From Takakia lepidozioides (Eukaryota; Streptophyta; Takakiopsida; Takakiales; Takakiaceae), in the NCBI GenBank assembly GCA_030704615.1, contig CM060732.1, forward strand, positions 73,947,053 through 74,011,052: 64,000 nt of DNA. Direction: 5' to 3'. The notes beneath the pieces were generated by a model. That model made no database searches and had not been told where the DNA came from. It was given only the letters and a program-made list of their open reading frames with translations. Each line of letters begins with the position of its first letter. Position 1 is the stretch's first letter. This document shows positions 37,301 to 47,461 of the stretch, piece by piece. A program made the position numbers and the translations under genes.

Positions 37301-38541
37301 GAAAGAGCTTACTGCTTTGCGGGGTGAGCTGCATAGTGCACAAAAGCTTGGTACATTTGGAATGTCAATAGGGGGACTAAAAACAACAGCCACATGTGGG
37401 AGGGAGAGGCAAACAGCAGATGCCCAGTTGCAACAGGGTAACACTCCATCTGCAAACAAAACTTTTGGACAGCTGAAGTTGCAGGTATGCCCTCATTGTT
37501 ATGGCATACTTCTGAGTAGCCTGACATCTTCCTTAACTACCAAAACCTGTCATGCTAATGGAGCTCGGAAGCTTATTAGTGAGGTAGACAATGCAAGAGC
37601 TTTAAATTCTCAATTTCCTGGATGTGATTGGGTGGCCTCTAGATGATCCGTCATTCTCACTGACGACAGGTCAAAATCTGCTGCAGAGGTCTAGAGAACC
37701 AGGGTGGATCACAAACCAAGTAGGGGCCAACATGGACCCATCAGATAGCATGGAGGAACCTCCACCACCATCATCGACTCTCCATTCCCGTGACGAGAGG
37801 CTGAGCGCCCCGGTACCTGTCTGACTCTCAGCTTACAATTCAGTGTCTCTGACTGTTCCCTGATGACTTATAGCTGATCACTGCGGGCTCCGAATCCCAG
37901 ACCTTGACCATGTCCCCCCTTAGGGAGAAATATGGGGCTCACCAGAGCATTGCAAGCCTGGGAGCCTTGATGCGTGCCATTGTGGAGAGTTATTGACTTT
38001 GGGAAAGGTTGGTTTTGAATTAGTGATGTTTTACTTCAGGTATTTGTTCTGTGCCTGCAGCAGCAATAGCCCTTTGGCCTTTATTTTATCTTATGTGCAT
38101 TGCACATCAGAGAAAAACTGAGTGGATGGCATATATAGGAAATAAGCGATGTAACACCCTCTTATCTCATCGAACCTTTGCACTCTGTTGTACCAGATAT
38201 GGATCAAGCGACACGTTGGAGGAGCATCAGTTGAGTCCAACTTGCCTCCGCCTGCCTTTACTCCCCTGAGTGGGCAAAATCCACAAAAATCAAGCTTTGC
38301 TCCCATGAGCCATCAGCGGGTTGCCCTTCTGCCCTTGAGCCATAAAAACACAGCGGGAACACTTGTTGGGCGGGACGAGAAGATGAGCATTACCTTAAGA
38401 TCACAGAGCAAGCTGCTTATGCCAACATCCACTGACACAAGCTCATCCAGGTTATCCGACCGTGATAATAAGGCTGCTTTAGCAGGTGTTTTAACCTCTC
38501 GAAACTTCAAAGCTACTGAGGCTGATAAGGAGAACTTGTAA
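11904..38541 (+). CDS. CENP-E-like kinesin-7 motor, long coiled-coil form
   Basis: Forty-two exons keep phase throughout and sum to 2128 codons. The motor is encoded by exons at 11904-12045, 12921-13010, 13558-13676, 13765-13878, 14054-14135, 14320-14387, 14672-14758, 15308-15453, 15728-15830 and 16030-16110. It starts [13 protein letters not shown] and has the P-loop GQTSSGKT, switch I SSRSHTIF, switch [10 protein letters not shown] and [16 protein letters not shown], all intact. Neck and linker follow at 21803-21871, 22272-22331, 22525-22692, 23246-23302 and 23655-23951. The rest (24181 to 38541) is an almost unbroken coiled coil. The longest exons there are 25473-25943 and 27556-28227, and the last three are 37260-37437, 37670-37812 and 38197-38541. 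Kinesin-7 of this type carries kinetochores toward microtubule plus ends. Introns 1, 7, 10, 13, 31 and 37 hold LINE insertions of the hairpin-tailed family. The 37437 donor (phase 1) was chosen because it rejoins the frame; the junctions from exon 40 onward are the weakest. Confidence 0.88.
12231..12514 (-). mobile_element. 5'-truncated LINE copy (hairpin/TTTCA family), intron 1
   Basis: It starts with the AAATGAAATGAAAT tail complement, then the hairpin AAGCTCAAAGAGCTT, and extends into the C-terminal coding part of the element (the degenerate counterpart of the tyrosine/cysteine-rich end of ORF2). Similarity to the complete copy at 17661-21615 stops near 12514. Confidence 0.8.
12594..12735 (-). 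mobile_element. 5'-truncated LINE copy (same family), intron 1
   Basis: A second, shorter copy in the same orientation as its neighbour. It has a longer ATGAAATGAAATGAAATG tail, the same AAGCTCAAAGAGCTT hairpin, and ends at CTACTGCTCAAGGG. About 80 bp of unrelated sequence separates it from the previous copy. Confidence 0.78.
14784..14840 (+). mobile_element. minimal 3' end of the hairpin/TTTCA LINE, intron 7
   Basis: Only the last part of the element remains: TGAGCTTTCTGCGGATGTTA, then TAAAGCACC and five TTTCA repeats. It lies in the opposite orientation to the intron 1 copies and is severely 5' truncated. Confidence 0.75.
14961..15025 (+). mobile_element. 65-bp 3' end of the second LINE family, with 11-bp target duplication
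   Basis: It matches the terminal sequence of the element at 34879-36004 (CAAACTGGGCGCGGGGTCAA ... CAACGTCTTATGAGTACA). It is bracketed by direct repeats GAATGGCCGGT at 14950-14960 and 15026-15036. This is a clean, extremely truncated insertion within kinesin intron 7. Confidence 0.8.
16132..17660 (-). mobile_element. head-to-tail row of five truncated LINE copies, intron 10
   Basis: Five copies, each opening (plus-strand view) with AGAGAAATGAAATG and the hairpin, run 16132-16244, 16245-17109, 17110-17390, 17391-17597 and 17598-17660. Each is truncated at its 5' end exactly where the next copy's tail begins, and all have the same orientation as the near-complete copy that follows at 17661. 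The second copy still encodes a C-terminal ORF2 piece, broken by a TGA near 16901 where the complete copy has CGA. Confidence 0.85.
17771..21129 (-). pseudogene. LINE ORF2: APE-type endonuclease, reverse transcriptase, CCHC end (frameshifted)
   Basis: Read on the minus strand from 21129. The N terminus has the AP-endonuclease signatures [25 protein letters not shown] and SDHSCLSF. The reverse transcriptase follows with [40 protein letters not shown] and the catalytic YADD at 18973-18984. After YADD the frame is lost between about 18898 and 18940. The remaining 375 codons (18898-17771) continue in another frame through the thumb region to a cysteine/histidine knuckle (CPAC ... EEHFFYC) and a stop at 17771. 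One shift of a single base would explain it. No ATG precedes the endonuclease domain in frame; ORF1 lies in the same frame upstream, across one TAG. The function would be target-primed reverse transcription, but this copy should be inactive. Confidence 0.9.
21133..21615 (-). CDS. LINE ORF1 protein (partial, nucleic-acid binding)
   Basis: About 160 codons on the minus strand ending in TAG at 21133-21135. The C-terminal half has the plant/algal L1 ORF1 pattern: a beta-strand segment [20 protein letters not shown], then YLNDDLTP, then a helical and basic end ([20 protein letters not shown]). In L1-like elements this protein binds the element RNA. The 5' end is probably missing; the first ATG is about 24 codons in. 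It is in the same frame as ORF2, separated by the TAG plus one codon. Confidence 0.7.
   Translation of the reverse strand: MSHRLFSPQTFDPLIVQASCGHFMKSLPYVSFLSLRVTGKLGALAEGDPLDAATSLIQQNLALPRGASGIERAWRAGSSEHKVLFIRFKDKGARDRVLRQRPQLRGQGMYLNDDLTPLQYNAMRAQLLQVKQARAQGHYAVYRDGRVIVREHERRPSSSK
22895..23184 (+). mobile_element. 5'-truncated LINE copy (hairpin/TTTCA family), intron 13
   Basis: Plus-strand copy of the last coding part (cysteine knuckle through FHYED) and 3' UTR with hairpin AAGCTCTTTGAGCTT and a TTTCA tail. A second TTTCA block (about 23108-23122) lies just before the hairpin. This suggests either an internal tail expansion or two joined insertions. Confidence 0.8.
30726..30804 (+). mobile_element. 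internally deleted remnant of the second LINE family, intron 29
   Basis: The stretch 30726-30778 encodes the counterpart of [14 protein letters not shown] in the element at 34879-36004. It joins directly to that element's terminal CAACGTCTTATGAGCACATT. The middle is missing. Confidence 0.55.
31778..31930 (+). mobile_element. 5'-truncated LINE copy (hairpin/TTTCA family), intron 31
   Basis: It carries the last codons of ORF2 (TTCACCCTTAGACAATCCCT), the hairpin AAGCTCTTTGAGCTT, GCTTTCCGCGGACGTTATAA and a decayed tail (ATTTCCTTTCATCTC). The tail decay suggests an older insertion. Confidence 0.78.
31959..32022 (-). repeat. possible SINE, copy 2
   Basis: It matches 1185-1247, sharing AAGGTGTCCACCTTC, CGGAAGGCAGTA and the GGGG..GAAG.GAC.CCAT.ATTTA stretch. 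No B-box is visible beside it, so it is either truncated or more diverged. Confidence 0.45.
34303..34331 (+). repeat. (TA)n microsatellite in kinesin intron 36
   Basis: About 14 perfect TA units in a row, inside the intron between exons 34135-34216 and 34424-34668. Confidence 0.95.
34879..36004 (-). mobile_element. nested second-family LINE with 13-bp target duplication
   Basis: The direct repeat ACCTACGGATAGA occurs at 34866-34878 and 36005-36017, marking an insertion into the first LINE. The 3' end (minus strand) is CAACGTCTTATGAGTACAA without a TTTCA tail. The element is 5' truncated inside the reverse transcriptase thumb region. Confidence 0.9.
34885..36004 (-). pseudogene. C-terminal part of a second LINE reverse transcriptase
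   Basis: An open frame of roughly 370 codons starts without its N terminus. It has the post-RT region typical of LINEs ([33 protein letters not shown]) and a CCHC-type knuckle [20 protein letters not shown] near the C terminus. Polymerase motifs are absent because of 5' truncation. The sequence is unrelated in detail to the other LINE family in the window. Confidence 0.8.
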
Positions 38542-40526
38542 CTCGTCTTGCACACTGCTATTCTATATGTTCTCCTTCCACTGTCCGATCTGATGACGTA
38601 ATGCATAAATGTGTTAATTCTGTTTTCGTGACCCTTCGAAGGTCAGGGAAGCATCGCATAATGCAAACGTGCACTTCCTGCTCGTCCAATGACTGACTAG
38701 TCTCTATGCAAACTGTGTATGTGGTTTAGTTTAGGGTCCCCTCGGGAATAAGAAAGCTAGATTCCACTGTGATAATTGAATCTGTTTAGGGTCTAGGGGA
38801 TGGAAATTGGGACTTGAAAGGAATGATACAAAAGATTTGGGGCGCTCAACAAGATGTAACCCAAAACAACTAATCAACATCCTATCGTGGAGAGCCTCAT
38901 GTAGGTCTGCTTCAGGGAATTTGTGATGAAACACCTCTGCCCAGCAAGGGATTGGCTGTCCCAGCGCAGTCAATTTCTTGCCAAGAGCTGTTGTGGTCAG
39001 GTAGAGACTAGAGACAGTTTAGGTTGAAACCCTAAACCCTAAACCCTAAACCCTAAACCCTCCTGTTTGTCTTCTCGAGCGCAAGCTGGGAAGAAGCAGT
39101 CATCGTGCTCCAGTTTTTCCATCTATTAGTCTGAGGAACAGTACAATTTCAGCAGACAGGTGGGACTTGTTCCAAACTATCCTCGTGTTGTCAAGACTGT
39201 ATGTAGGATCTGTTGGAGTACCTGCTGGCATTCACGATATGATTTCTCATCAATGTTCGGCCTGATCACCGTGGAAACTTAAGTTTAGGTTTGCTCTGGG
39301 CATATGGGTATGCGTTCTGACACAGAAGATTGCAAATTCCTGTTGCCTCCCGATTGACATACATATTCTGCAATGGGACAACAATTGTCGACTTGGCTTG
39401 GTTTGTATGGACGAGATACCAACAAACAAAACTGACTTGTGCAGTGGTAACTCGACTGTGCTGGCGGCATTGCAGCGGTTTTAGCATTGCAGAGAGCTGA
39501 GAGGCAACAGTTAGCCGGAGTCCTCTCCCTGCAGCCACTTGGTTTTCTTCTCGAGACTCTCAAATTGTATACCCTGGCTGCAATCTAATTACTGTCAGAA
39601 CATCATTTTGCAGTGTAATAAGTATCTGTAGAGATCGTGTATGAGCTCCTTCAGCAGCTGGTGAAATTTGTGCCCTCTGGCATTTTTTTGGTCCATTTGT
39701 TCATTGAGCTGGTGAACATAGCTCACCACGCCTTACATGCTGCCCTCCAGTTCCACGGCAGACATTGCTGTGATGTTTCTGGAGCAGTGCTGAGTCACAA
39801 TGGATAGGAATGAATCGCTATGAATTTCCGCAGTTACCCTAAAATATAAAACCTCCAAGACAGAGTTCGGGCATTTCTAGCCAGGTGTGGAAACTCACCT
39901 GACCATTGCAAAAAGCCCGAGTGTGTGTGCCTGCAAATAGTTTGGTGGAAAGCCTACACTAGCAAAATCTGCAACAAACAGTGCTCACATGCATGCCAGA
40001 CAATCACGATTGCAAGGATTTGCCAAGAATTCCTTTGCAGTGGTGGACAAAGATCTGAGAAGGTGAGAGTTGACACTCTGTAATGTTGCCCAACTGCTGT
40101 CAACAAAAGACCTGAAATCTGCGTGTTAGTTGAACAAATATAGAGTTCCAGGAGTAAAGAAAGAAAGAAAAAAAGGTCATGGAGGGCCATAGAGAGTATG
40201 TAGACCCTTACAAGTACATGTACACCAGGCTTCATAGAATCCACAATGGAAAAAAAGGTGTTTACTGGATATCATTGTTCAAGAAAGATAAGCATCCATA
40301 ATGAACATGACATGGTAAATTACACTTGCAGAGATCAGAGAGAGATACTCTAGTCTCCTGCCCCCAAATTCAAACACAACAGGCTCAAGCACATCTAACT
40401 AAACAAGCCCTACCATTTTACAAGAATCAAAATTGAGCAGAAATTTTACACTTTCCTATGACCATGAATATTGGGGCTGTAGCTATTACTCAACAGAACT
40501 TCTCCAGGAATATAGTGCCAGTCAAT
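38542..40526. other. convergent intergenic region with interstitial telomeric repeats
   Basis: Between the kinesin stop and the stop of the minus-strand membrane protein. It contains the AAACCCT array described separately. No exon with family resemblance or splice logic was found. Confidence 0.5.
39027..39061 (+). repeat. interstitial telomere-type repeat (AAACCCT)5
   Basis: Five perfect AAACCCT units, the Arabidopsis-type telomere sequence, about 490 bp beyond the kinesin stop codon. Confidence 0.95.
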
Positions 40527-43500
40527 CTACACAGCATTGTCTCCCCCTGAGCTGGTTCGAGGTGTACTCTCTATACTACTTTCTGGTGACTCAGGTCTTG
40601 AACTATCTGAGCCACTTGTGATCTCTAATAAACTACAGCCATATCTTTCGCAAGTGAGCACAAGCAAACCCTTTATGAAGTTTCGATAATGACGTCGATA
40701 AGTTGGTAGTCTAGAAATAGATGTTGCAATACCCTGCAACCTGCATGCCCACACCACCCCTCCCTCTCTTAGCACAAGCAACAGAGTCGGTTTGAAAAGT
40801 GATGGGCTCATAACCTAGCTATTGAGACCTGCGGGCAATGATTCCTGTAGCAGCATAAGAAACAGCTTCAAAAGCAGTAAAGTCTCTGTTCTGGTATGCT
40901 TCACACTAATCTCTAGCTGTCCCAGTTTGATGCCCTCACGGATAGCCAAGCCTAGGGGTTGGTTCCACACTCAATCATATTGGTTTGCACTTTACAAAGA
41001 CAGCCTGAATACAGAGGACAGTGCCAAAAGAGGACAGGAGAGCCACAGAGAGTACATGTGCATGCTCATACTAACGACCAATAGCAATGCTGCACACACG
41101 TACCTGCGGCTGAGAGCCTGCAATTCACCTTTGCGCAAACCATCCTCAGGTTCCACACCCCCGTTGTTCCAGGCCTCCATGCGGGCTGTGTCACCCACTG
41201 TGAGCACCAGTTTTTCCAGATAGTGTTCCTCACTATACTTCAGGTTGGCTAACCGTAATTGTTCCTTAAGAGTCAACAGAGGCTCAAAAAACCAGTCCAG
41301 AACGCGATCTTGTGGCCTGTTAAACATTGTCACTTCTGTGCCATCATCCGCTGCAGAACACCCACAAAGATCAGATCCTACTGCAAAACTGTAACTCCAT
41401 TGCTTTACAATTGATGACTATCGTCTAATGAACACAGTTGCCTACAACATACTCACCATTGAGTGGCCTAGACCTATGCAGACTGTTTCAAGTCAGTACC
41501 AAACTTACACACGTGTCATTCTACCCAGCAATACTCTCACTGCATAATTCCCTAGGCCAAAACCAGGTTTTAGAAGGAAACCAACAGAAATTCAATTGAA
41601 TTTCAATAAGATAGTCATGCTATTAACTCTGCAAAATGCACCAGTGAAAAATATGCAGTAAAAAGAAGTTCATTACAGGAGGATTTTATGCAACAAATCT
41701 CTCAAAAAAGAGAACTGCACCACTTACTCAGCAGAAGGCCTGCAACACCTGCCTTAGCAGAGGCAAGGAGCACATGGAGGGTGCAATAAGCCGGTAGACC
41801 AACTGCAATAATCTTGTTCTTTGGATTTTTACTTGAACGTATCCATGCATCAAGGTCGGTGGCCATCAAAATATCAGCCTCAACAAGGGCTTTGCCATGA
41901 ATTTCAATATTCTTGAACATGTGGTCCCAAATCTGCATCAAGCATCACAATTTTTAGCCATTTCGTGGCTGTACTTGAACTAAGAAAGACTGCTGTAAGA
42001 CTTAGACCACACAGAGGAAGGAAAGGCTGACCTGGACAATCTTCACTTCTTGCAGGGCCTGTCTTAATGACTTTGAAGTAGTAAGCTGAGGTATACCCGT
42101 TGGACTGAAAATGTGCCCATCAGGGGACCTTGGAGCCATTGAGGATGAAGTCACAACAGCTTCAGACCTTACAATTCCCATCTTTCGATAATTGGGCCTG
42201 GCCAGTCCATTTTGGGAATAAACACAGTATTACAACCTGGGAATCTCACAACATAAGGATCCTATCAAAAGCCTTTGACTCTAGTCCCTAGACTGACCAC
42301 GAATCACCCTACAGAATAGCTCCATCTCAGATTTGAAAACAAACACTATTGGTGAGGAACTAATATTGGGCTCGAAGGAGGGAATACCTTGGGAGACAAG
42401 AGCCTTCATTCAGGTGAAGAACATCATTGGTATACTCATCGAACTCAGCGACTATAGCCACTATGTAGGCAAGTCCACATTGCAGGGAAGTTTCCTGCAA
42501 CACATGCAGAGACAAACACTGACTTAAGGTGTGTAACTGGGTGCATCCCAAAATGTCCAGTTGTTGCTTCCGGATCTCAGATAGTAGCTGGCATGCGCAT
42601 CCGTGCCCACTATCCACAACTGTTTAGTCTGTTTAGTCCATTCAAAACCAGTGCCATATTGCAAAGAGTGTACATCATATGGATATCTGTGTACAAACCT
42701 TAGCAGTCCAGTTTCAACCTTTTACAGCACATGAGAAGGATATAAGATTCAGCATGAGCATAAATTTGCTATAAAGTATGGGCCTCACCACCTCACTCAG
42801 CTTGATTCTGCTTCCTGATAGAACAAAGTATGGGTGTAATTTGCTGAGTGACATCCAAATCTGCCAGAATATAACAAGATAACAACAGAATTTGGAAAAG
42901 CCAAGCTGGACTTTTACGCACCTGGTATACCACAACTGCACTGAAAAGCCCTAGAAACGGGCTAGAAAGGACTGCAAACACAACGGTTACAACCACAACT
43001 AATGGCCAAAGAATGATGGCGAGGCCAGCGAAAGGAACACATGCAGCTTCAAGGCAGGCACCCTGTCGCCCTACAAGATCCTGGAGTAGTCGTCCCCAGC
43101 CCTTGAGCAACATCAAAGGGCTCTTGGCCACTGCGACAATACTGATGAGTGGTCCATCCGCCACTATACCTAATAGTCCCACTGCCACACAACCTGGAAT
43201 CTCCAGTAAGCTGGTCCCAAACACAAGAAGAGGAGAAATCAAGCCATCATTCTTTGTTCTCTCCCCAGCCTTGTCTTCCCTTGTAGTCACTAAGAATATT
43301 CCCACTAGACACTAGCACATCCACTGACTATTTCATCCAATTGTCACAATCGATTCTCCAGCGCACAATTTTTTACAGACAAGTGAAACCACAAGCAACT
43401 AGATAGTTCACTGCCTATGCCTGAGACTAGTTGCATAATAATACTTGTGCCAAAACCCTAGCATGGTCACAAATGGTCGCGTAGAGCATTACAGTTCTGC

Positions 43501-45506
43501 TTCATCAGTCTTCTCTAGGAATTTTTTCGCAAAACATCAATTGTTAGCATTTGCAAACATTAGCCTGAACAGTTAACTTTAGGTGCAACACCCCCATTTA
43601 GTTCTACAAAACATAAGGTGCTTGTGAGTGACCATGTGCCAGCTGATCCTACAATCAGCCTTCCAGCCTGAAAATCTGGGGTTGTTTGTCTTAATGGGAT
43701 CGATTGTACATTTGTCCTTGTGCAGTTCAGCTTGGTTCCAATCACCAGCCAGCATGCTACCACAAACAATAGGTTAAATACCATTTTTCAGATGAAGAAG
43801 GAATAACACAGGGTAAATTTACTTACTTGATGTCAAAAGGTTTTCCATCCTTTGGTTCCCGGACATAAAAGTCTTGAACATAATCAAAATATGAATGAAA
43901 ACATAGATCCGTGAAATCACGGACAACTGTGCAGCTTCCTGTTAATGTGCCCACCGTGCCATCCTGTATACCAAAGCGGTACAATAGGAGTGCAGTCAGT
44001 CAGAACTACTTTCTCAGCTCCTCATGCTTCTGGCCCTCACAAGCTTGCACCCACTGTGGGCATTGAGCCATGTCCAGTCCCTATTACAACATCTCAGTGC
44101 CAGAACAAGTGAAGACAATTAGGAAGGGCATGTACCTTACCAGAAAAGTATGGTACAACTTGGCGTCTCTATCTTCCCCAACTGCTTCAAAGGTTGCCAC
44201 CAACGGCGTGCCAAAGCCATAGCCAAGCCCTACCAGCACACTGCCGACAGCCACAACCACTGGCCAAAGCAGCAATGGGATGGGCAGAAGCAGCAAAGAG
44301 AGCACTTTCACAACGAAACCCAGCCTCTTGGTCCTATATGTTGCAGCACCACAATTCGGAATAATCTGGTTACAGTTACATCCTTGCAAGGCTCCTCAAA
44401 AGTGTGAGGCTCAAACTTTGTAAAGAATACAGCTTGTAAAACAAGCAAACGTCACAAACTGGGCTACTACCAATATTCCTGAGGCTACATGACAAGAACA
44501 CTGCTACATATGCTGCAGACCATTTCAGAGACAAATCTCAAAAGAAGGCTTCTTTGTCATCCACCCTATATCTGCCACCAAGCCAGTCTCTCTCTGTCTC
44601 TCTCTCTCTCTCTGCTTGCAGAGCTAGAGCAGAATTTCCAACTCTCTATCAATTACACAGGGCAGAAAGTAAGAGTGGAAATGGAGCAAACCCAGAACCA
44701 GTACTTTGCAATGGAGTAAAACGCATACACAACATGAACAGGCCAAAGTCCCAGCACCACCGCCATGTGCCCCACAAACATCAAAACTGCTACAATTGGC
44801 CACACAATCATTCCTGCGTATTCACACCCAATGATCGATCAAGTCCATCACCTACCAAATAATATTTCAGTGGCTCAACATACTGTGTTTAAATCCTACA
44901 CAAAGCAGCTAGAGGGGATTGCTTTTCCATCAGAACACAATAATTAGGCTGCAAAACAGGTAGATTTGAATTTAAATAGCAGCACTGTCAAGCAAAGGTA
45001 AGCCTCGTACTTGGAAGACAACAAACATAGGAACCAATCACTCTTTCCAACCTCCCTGTGGGTCACGAAAGAGAAGAACCTAGTTCATATTCCAGGTCAG
45101 AAGGTCTGCAGAGGAGAATAACGCTTCTTTTGGTTGCAACAAGGATGTCAAAACCCAAACGATAGGAAGGTAGGAGTTCACATCTTAAACCACAAAAGAG
45201 GTGAACTCGATCCTAAAGCTGAGAATAGGGCTTCAAAGATGCGCCCAGACTAAAAGGACCATTTCCAGTGCAAAGAGACACCGAATCGCGACATTTCACA
45301 ACTTGAGCACATGGAGAAAGCTGCTAATAATACGAGCACTGGAAATAGACAGGCCTTAAGGCTAAACGCACAGCACAGGTTTACCAATTAGAAAAGAGAT
45401 GGAAGAAACCTTTGACCAGCCCGATGAATAAGAGCGCCACGCACAAGCCAATGAATCTAGAAGTTCTGCCGATGGTAGGCAACGGTCCTTTCGAAAAAGC
45501 ACTCAT
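40527..45506 (-). CDS. plant multi-pass membrane protein, At3g27390 family
   Basis: Ten minus-strand exons: 45506-45410, 44813-44705, 44333-44141, 43963-43827, 43210-42922, 42494-42388, 42197-42032, 41932-41728, 41350-41104 and 40740-40527. They join in phase to 587 residues, essentially the length I recall for Arabidopsis At3g27390. Family landmarks in order: VALLFIGLVKG, VVLGLWPVH, LPIPLLLWPVVVAVGS, YGFGTPLVATFEAVGE, CTVVRDFTDLCFHSYFDY, MLLKGWGRLLQDLVGRQG, CVPFAGLAIILWPLVV, EYTNDVLHLNEGSCLPR, FNRPQDRVLDWFFEPLL and ISRLPTYRRHYRNFIK. There are several hydrophobic segments in the first half and a soluble C-terminal half. The biochemical function of the family is unknown to me. The start at 45506 gives a short polar leader before the first membrane span, as in the family. 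Confidence 0.88.
44587..44613 (+). repeat. TC-rich microsatellite
   Basis: A TCTC run interrupted by one G, in the intron between exons 44813-44705 and 44333-44141 of the minus-strand membrane protein gene. Confidence 0.9.
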
Positions 45507-47461
45507 GGTCCCTCTCACCAGCAACCTGCCCGTCATGGTGTACTATGCACCAGTCCTTCTCACTTCCTTCGCGGACAGCTACGCACGGAACTCACCAACG
45601 AAGCAGATGAGACTCCAAATGGAACTACGAAGTCGCAACTAACTTAGCACTCGATAAACCAAGCAGCTGGCACCTATCAGCTTCAAGCCTCAGCCTGACT
45701 CTCATAGTGCCGTGGTGCTAGAAACATTAAAAACCAGAGTCTTCCTGTCATTTCAAATCAATCTCCTTTCTTGTATGACGAAAGGCGGCAAGAATGTAGA
45801 ACCGCCACACCAAGCTGGTGCCCCAGGGCAGAAGGTCAACAACAGCAAGATCTGGCAGCACAAACCTCCGGGCCCTCTCGCCATCGTCGTGAGCTAAACC
45901 CCCCGCCTCCGCCACGCCTCTCTCTTCTCCCTTCCAAGCAAGCACTGCGCTTGCTGCATACTGTCCACTACACCGACGCTCCATCTTTCCCGTCCGACGG
46001 CACAGATTGACCTGCATCACAAGCCAACGGCTCAAATACAGCCAGACCGCACGTAAGTGCACAAAAGACGCGGCGGGAATCCTGCTCCTCCCGGCCCTCC
46101 CGGTCACCACAGATTCATCCAATATCGGCTCTGTCTATCGAACGAGGACGGGATTTGCACTCATTCGTCCACCATCGCGACATACCGGTCGGATGAAATC
46201 CATTTTTCCTCCGAGCAGGATGGAATGCAGCGCAGTCGCCGTCAGCGGTGACCGGCCACAGGCGGTAGTAGTAGTTCAAAATGGCAACAGCTTTGCTGGC
46301 GGTGCTTTGCATTGGAAACAAGACAACGCACTTCGTCCCTTGCTGTGCCTCCCTTCTCTTCTTTCTTCTTCGCCTCCCCGCTCTTCTCGAGACAAGCCAA
46401 GGATTGGTTGTCCTCGAAGCAAGACGAAGAAGGTTCTTGTACATAGTAGCGTACAGGCATGATGACAGCTCCCCCAACTCGCCTCCCTAGAATGTGAATC
46501 AGTGTCTGTGACGGCTGCTCAGAACAACTCCCAAAACATGTGCGTACGATGATTAGGGTGCGGGTCCCGAGGACGCTTGACTGCCAAGTCATCCAGCGGG
46601 CAACCGACACTATTTGAACGGTGGGCCCATCGGGAATAAGAATAAAGCATTAGATCGTTCCCTAGTAGTGATCCGTTGTTCATCATTCTATTATTAGCTG
46701 GCTCTCGGTGGTGTGCTGCTGGTAAGCTTGTAGCTGTAGGCCTTCGTCGCCGAAGAGGAAGCTGAATGCCCCGTGATCATTGTGAGAATACGTTCCATGT
46801 TACTCGGTAGCAACATAAATACAAACTCTGTGAAGACTGAAGACGTCACGACGCACGACGACTCTTGTGCAATTGAGTTGATTAGCCATTACTCACACTT
46901 GTCGCACATCGAGTGGTTTAGATCGAGGCCAAATGACGTATTTATCTGCATGGAAGATGATAGACCGCGTAGTGTTAAAGCCCTAAACCCTAAACCCTAA
47001 GGGCATTTGGTTCGTGGCATTTCTTTGCATTGATATCTGGCTTTGAATTTCCAGCTTTGCAATAAGCGCGGGGATGACGAGAAGCTGGAGACTACAGCAT
47101 CTAGGTCTAGGTTTCTGATGAGTCGGACGTGTAGAGGTTGCGTTGACAGCAGTTTTATATGTATCCGTAGCACTAATATCTGCCACATGGATGCGTGAAT
47201 CTGACAGTCTTCTGGTGGTCCATTTGAAGCCTCAAAGAGTGCATTTAAACCAGCTATCTCTCTCTATCTCTCTCTCAGCTGTGGATGTGTGAGTTTCTAT
47301 TGCTCCCGTTTCCTCTATGTCTCTATCTTCAATTTATTTTCTGCGAGGAAAAGGTGGCGTCCCGCATGGAACTGTATGATTTTGCTCAATCTGTCCTCAC
47401 CCTCAGTGTGTAGGCGCACAAATTGGAATGTCAGTGTGAGGCCTATCCATACGACTGAGTG
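45507..47461. promoter_or_regulatory. divergent intergenic region with telo-box
   Basis: This separates the start codons of the minus-strand At3g27390-like gene and the plus-strand SKA3-like gene. CCCTAAACCCTAAACCCTAA lies at 46981-47000, about 460 bp before the SKA3 ATG. Telo-boxes (AAACCCTAA) are known in plant promoters of cell-cycle and translation genes. Open frames between 45.7 and 46.6 kb overlap on both strands and show no domain or splice continuity, so I left them out. Confidence 0.5.

Noticed and set aside
37484-37646. Longer version of kinesin exon 40 ending at 37484 or running on to 37646
   Set aside because: Only the donor at 37437 brings the next exon (37670) into its long open frame; the alternative runs into a stop. 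cDNA would settle it.
37914-37998. Possible extra kinesin exon after CCCAG at about 37898
   Set aside because: The frame ends in a stop and there is no convincing donor; the flanking exons already join in phase.
45700-46610. Several overlapping open frames of 120-150 codons on both strands
   Set aside because: They overlap in many frames, have no recognisable domain and lie in the divergent promoter region; GC-rich leader sequence explains them.
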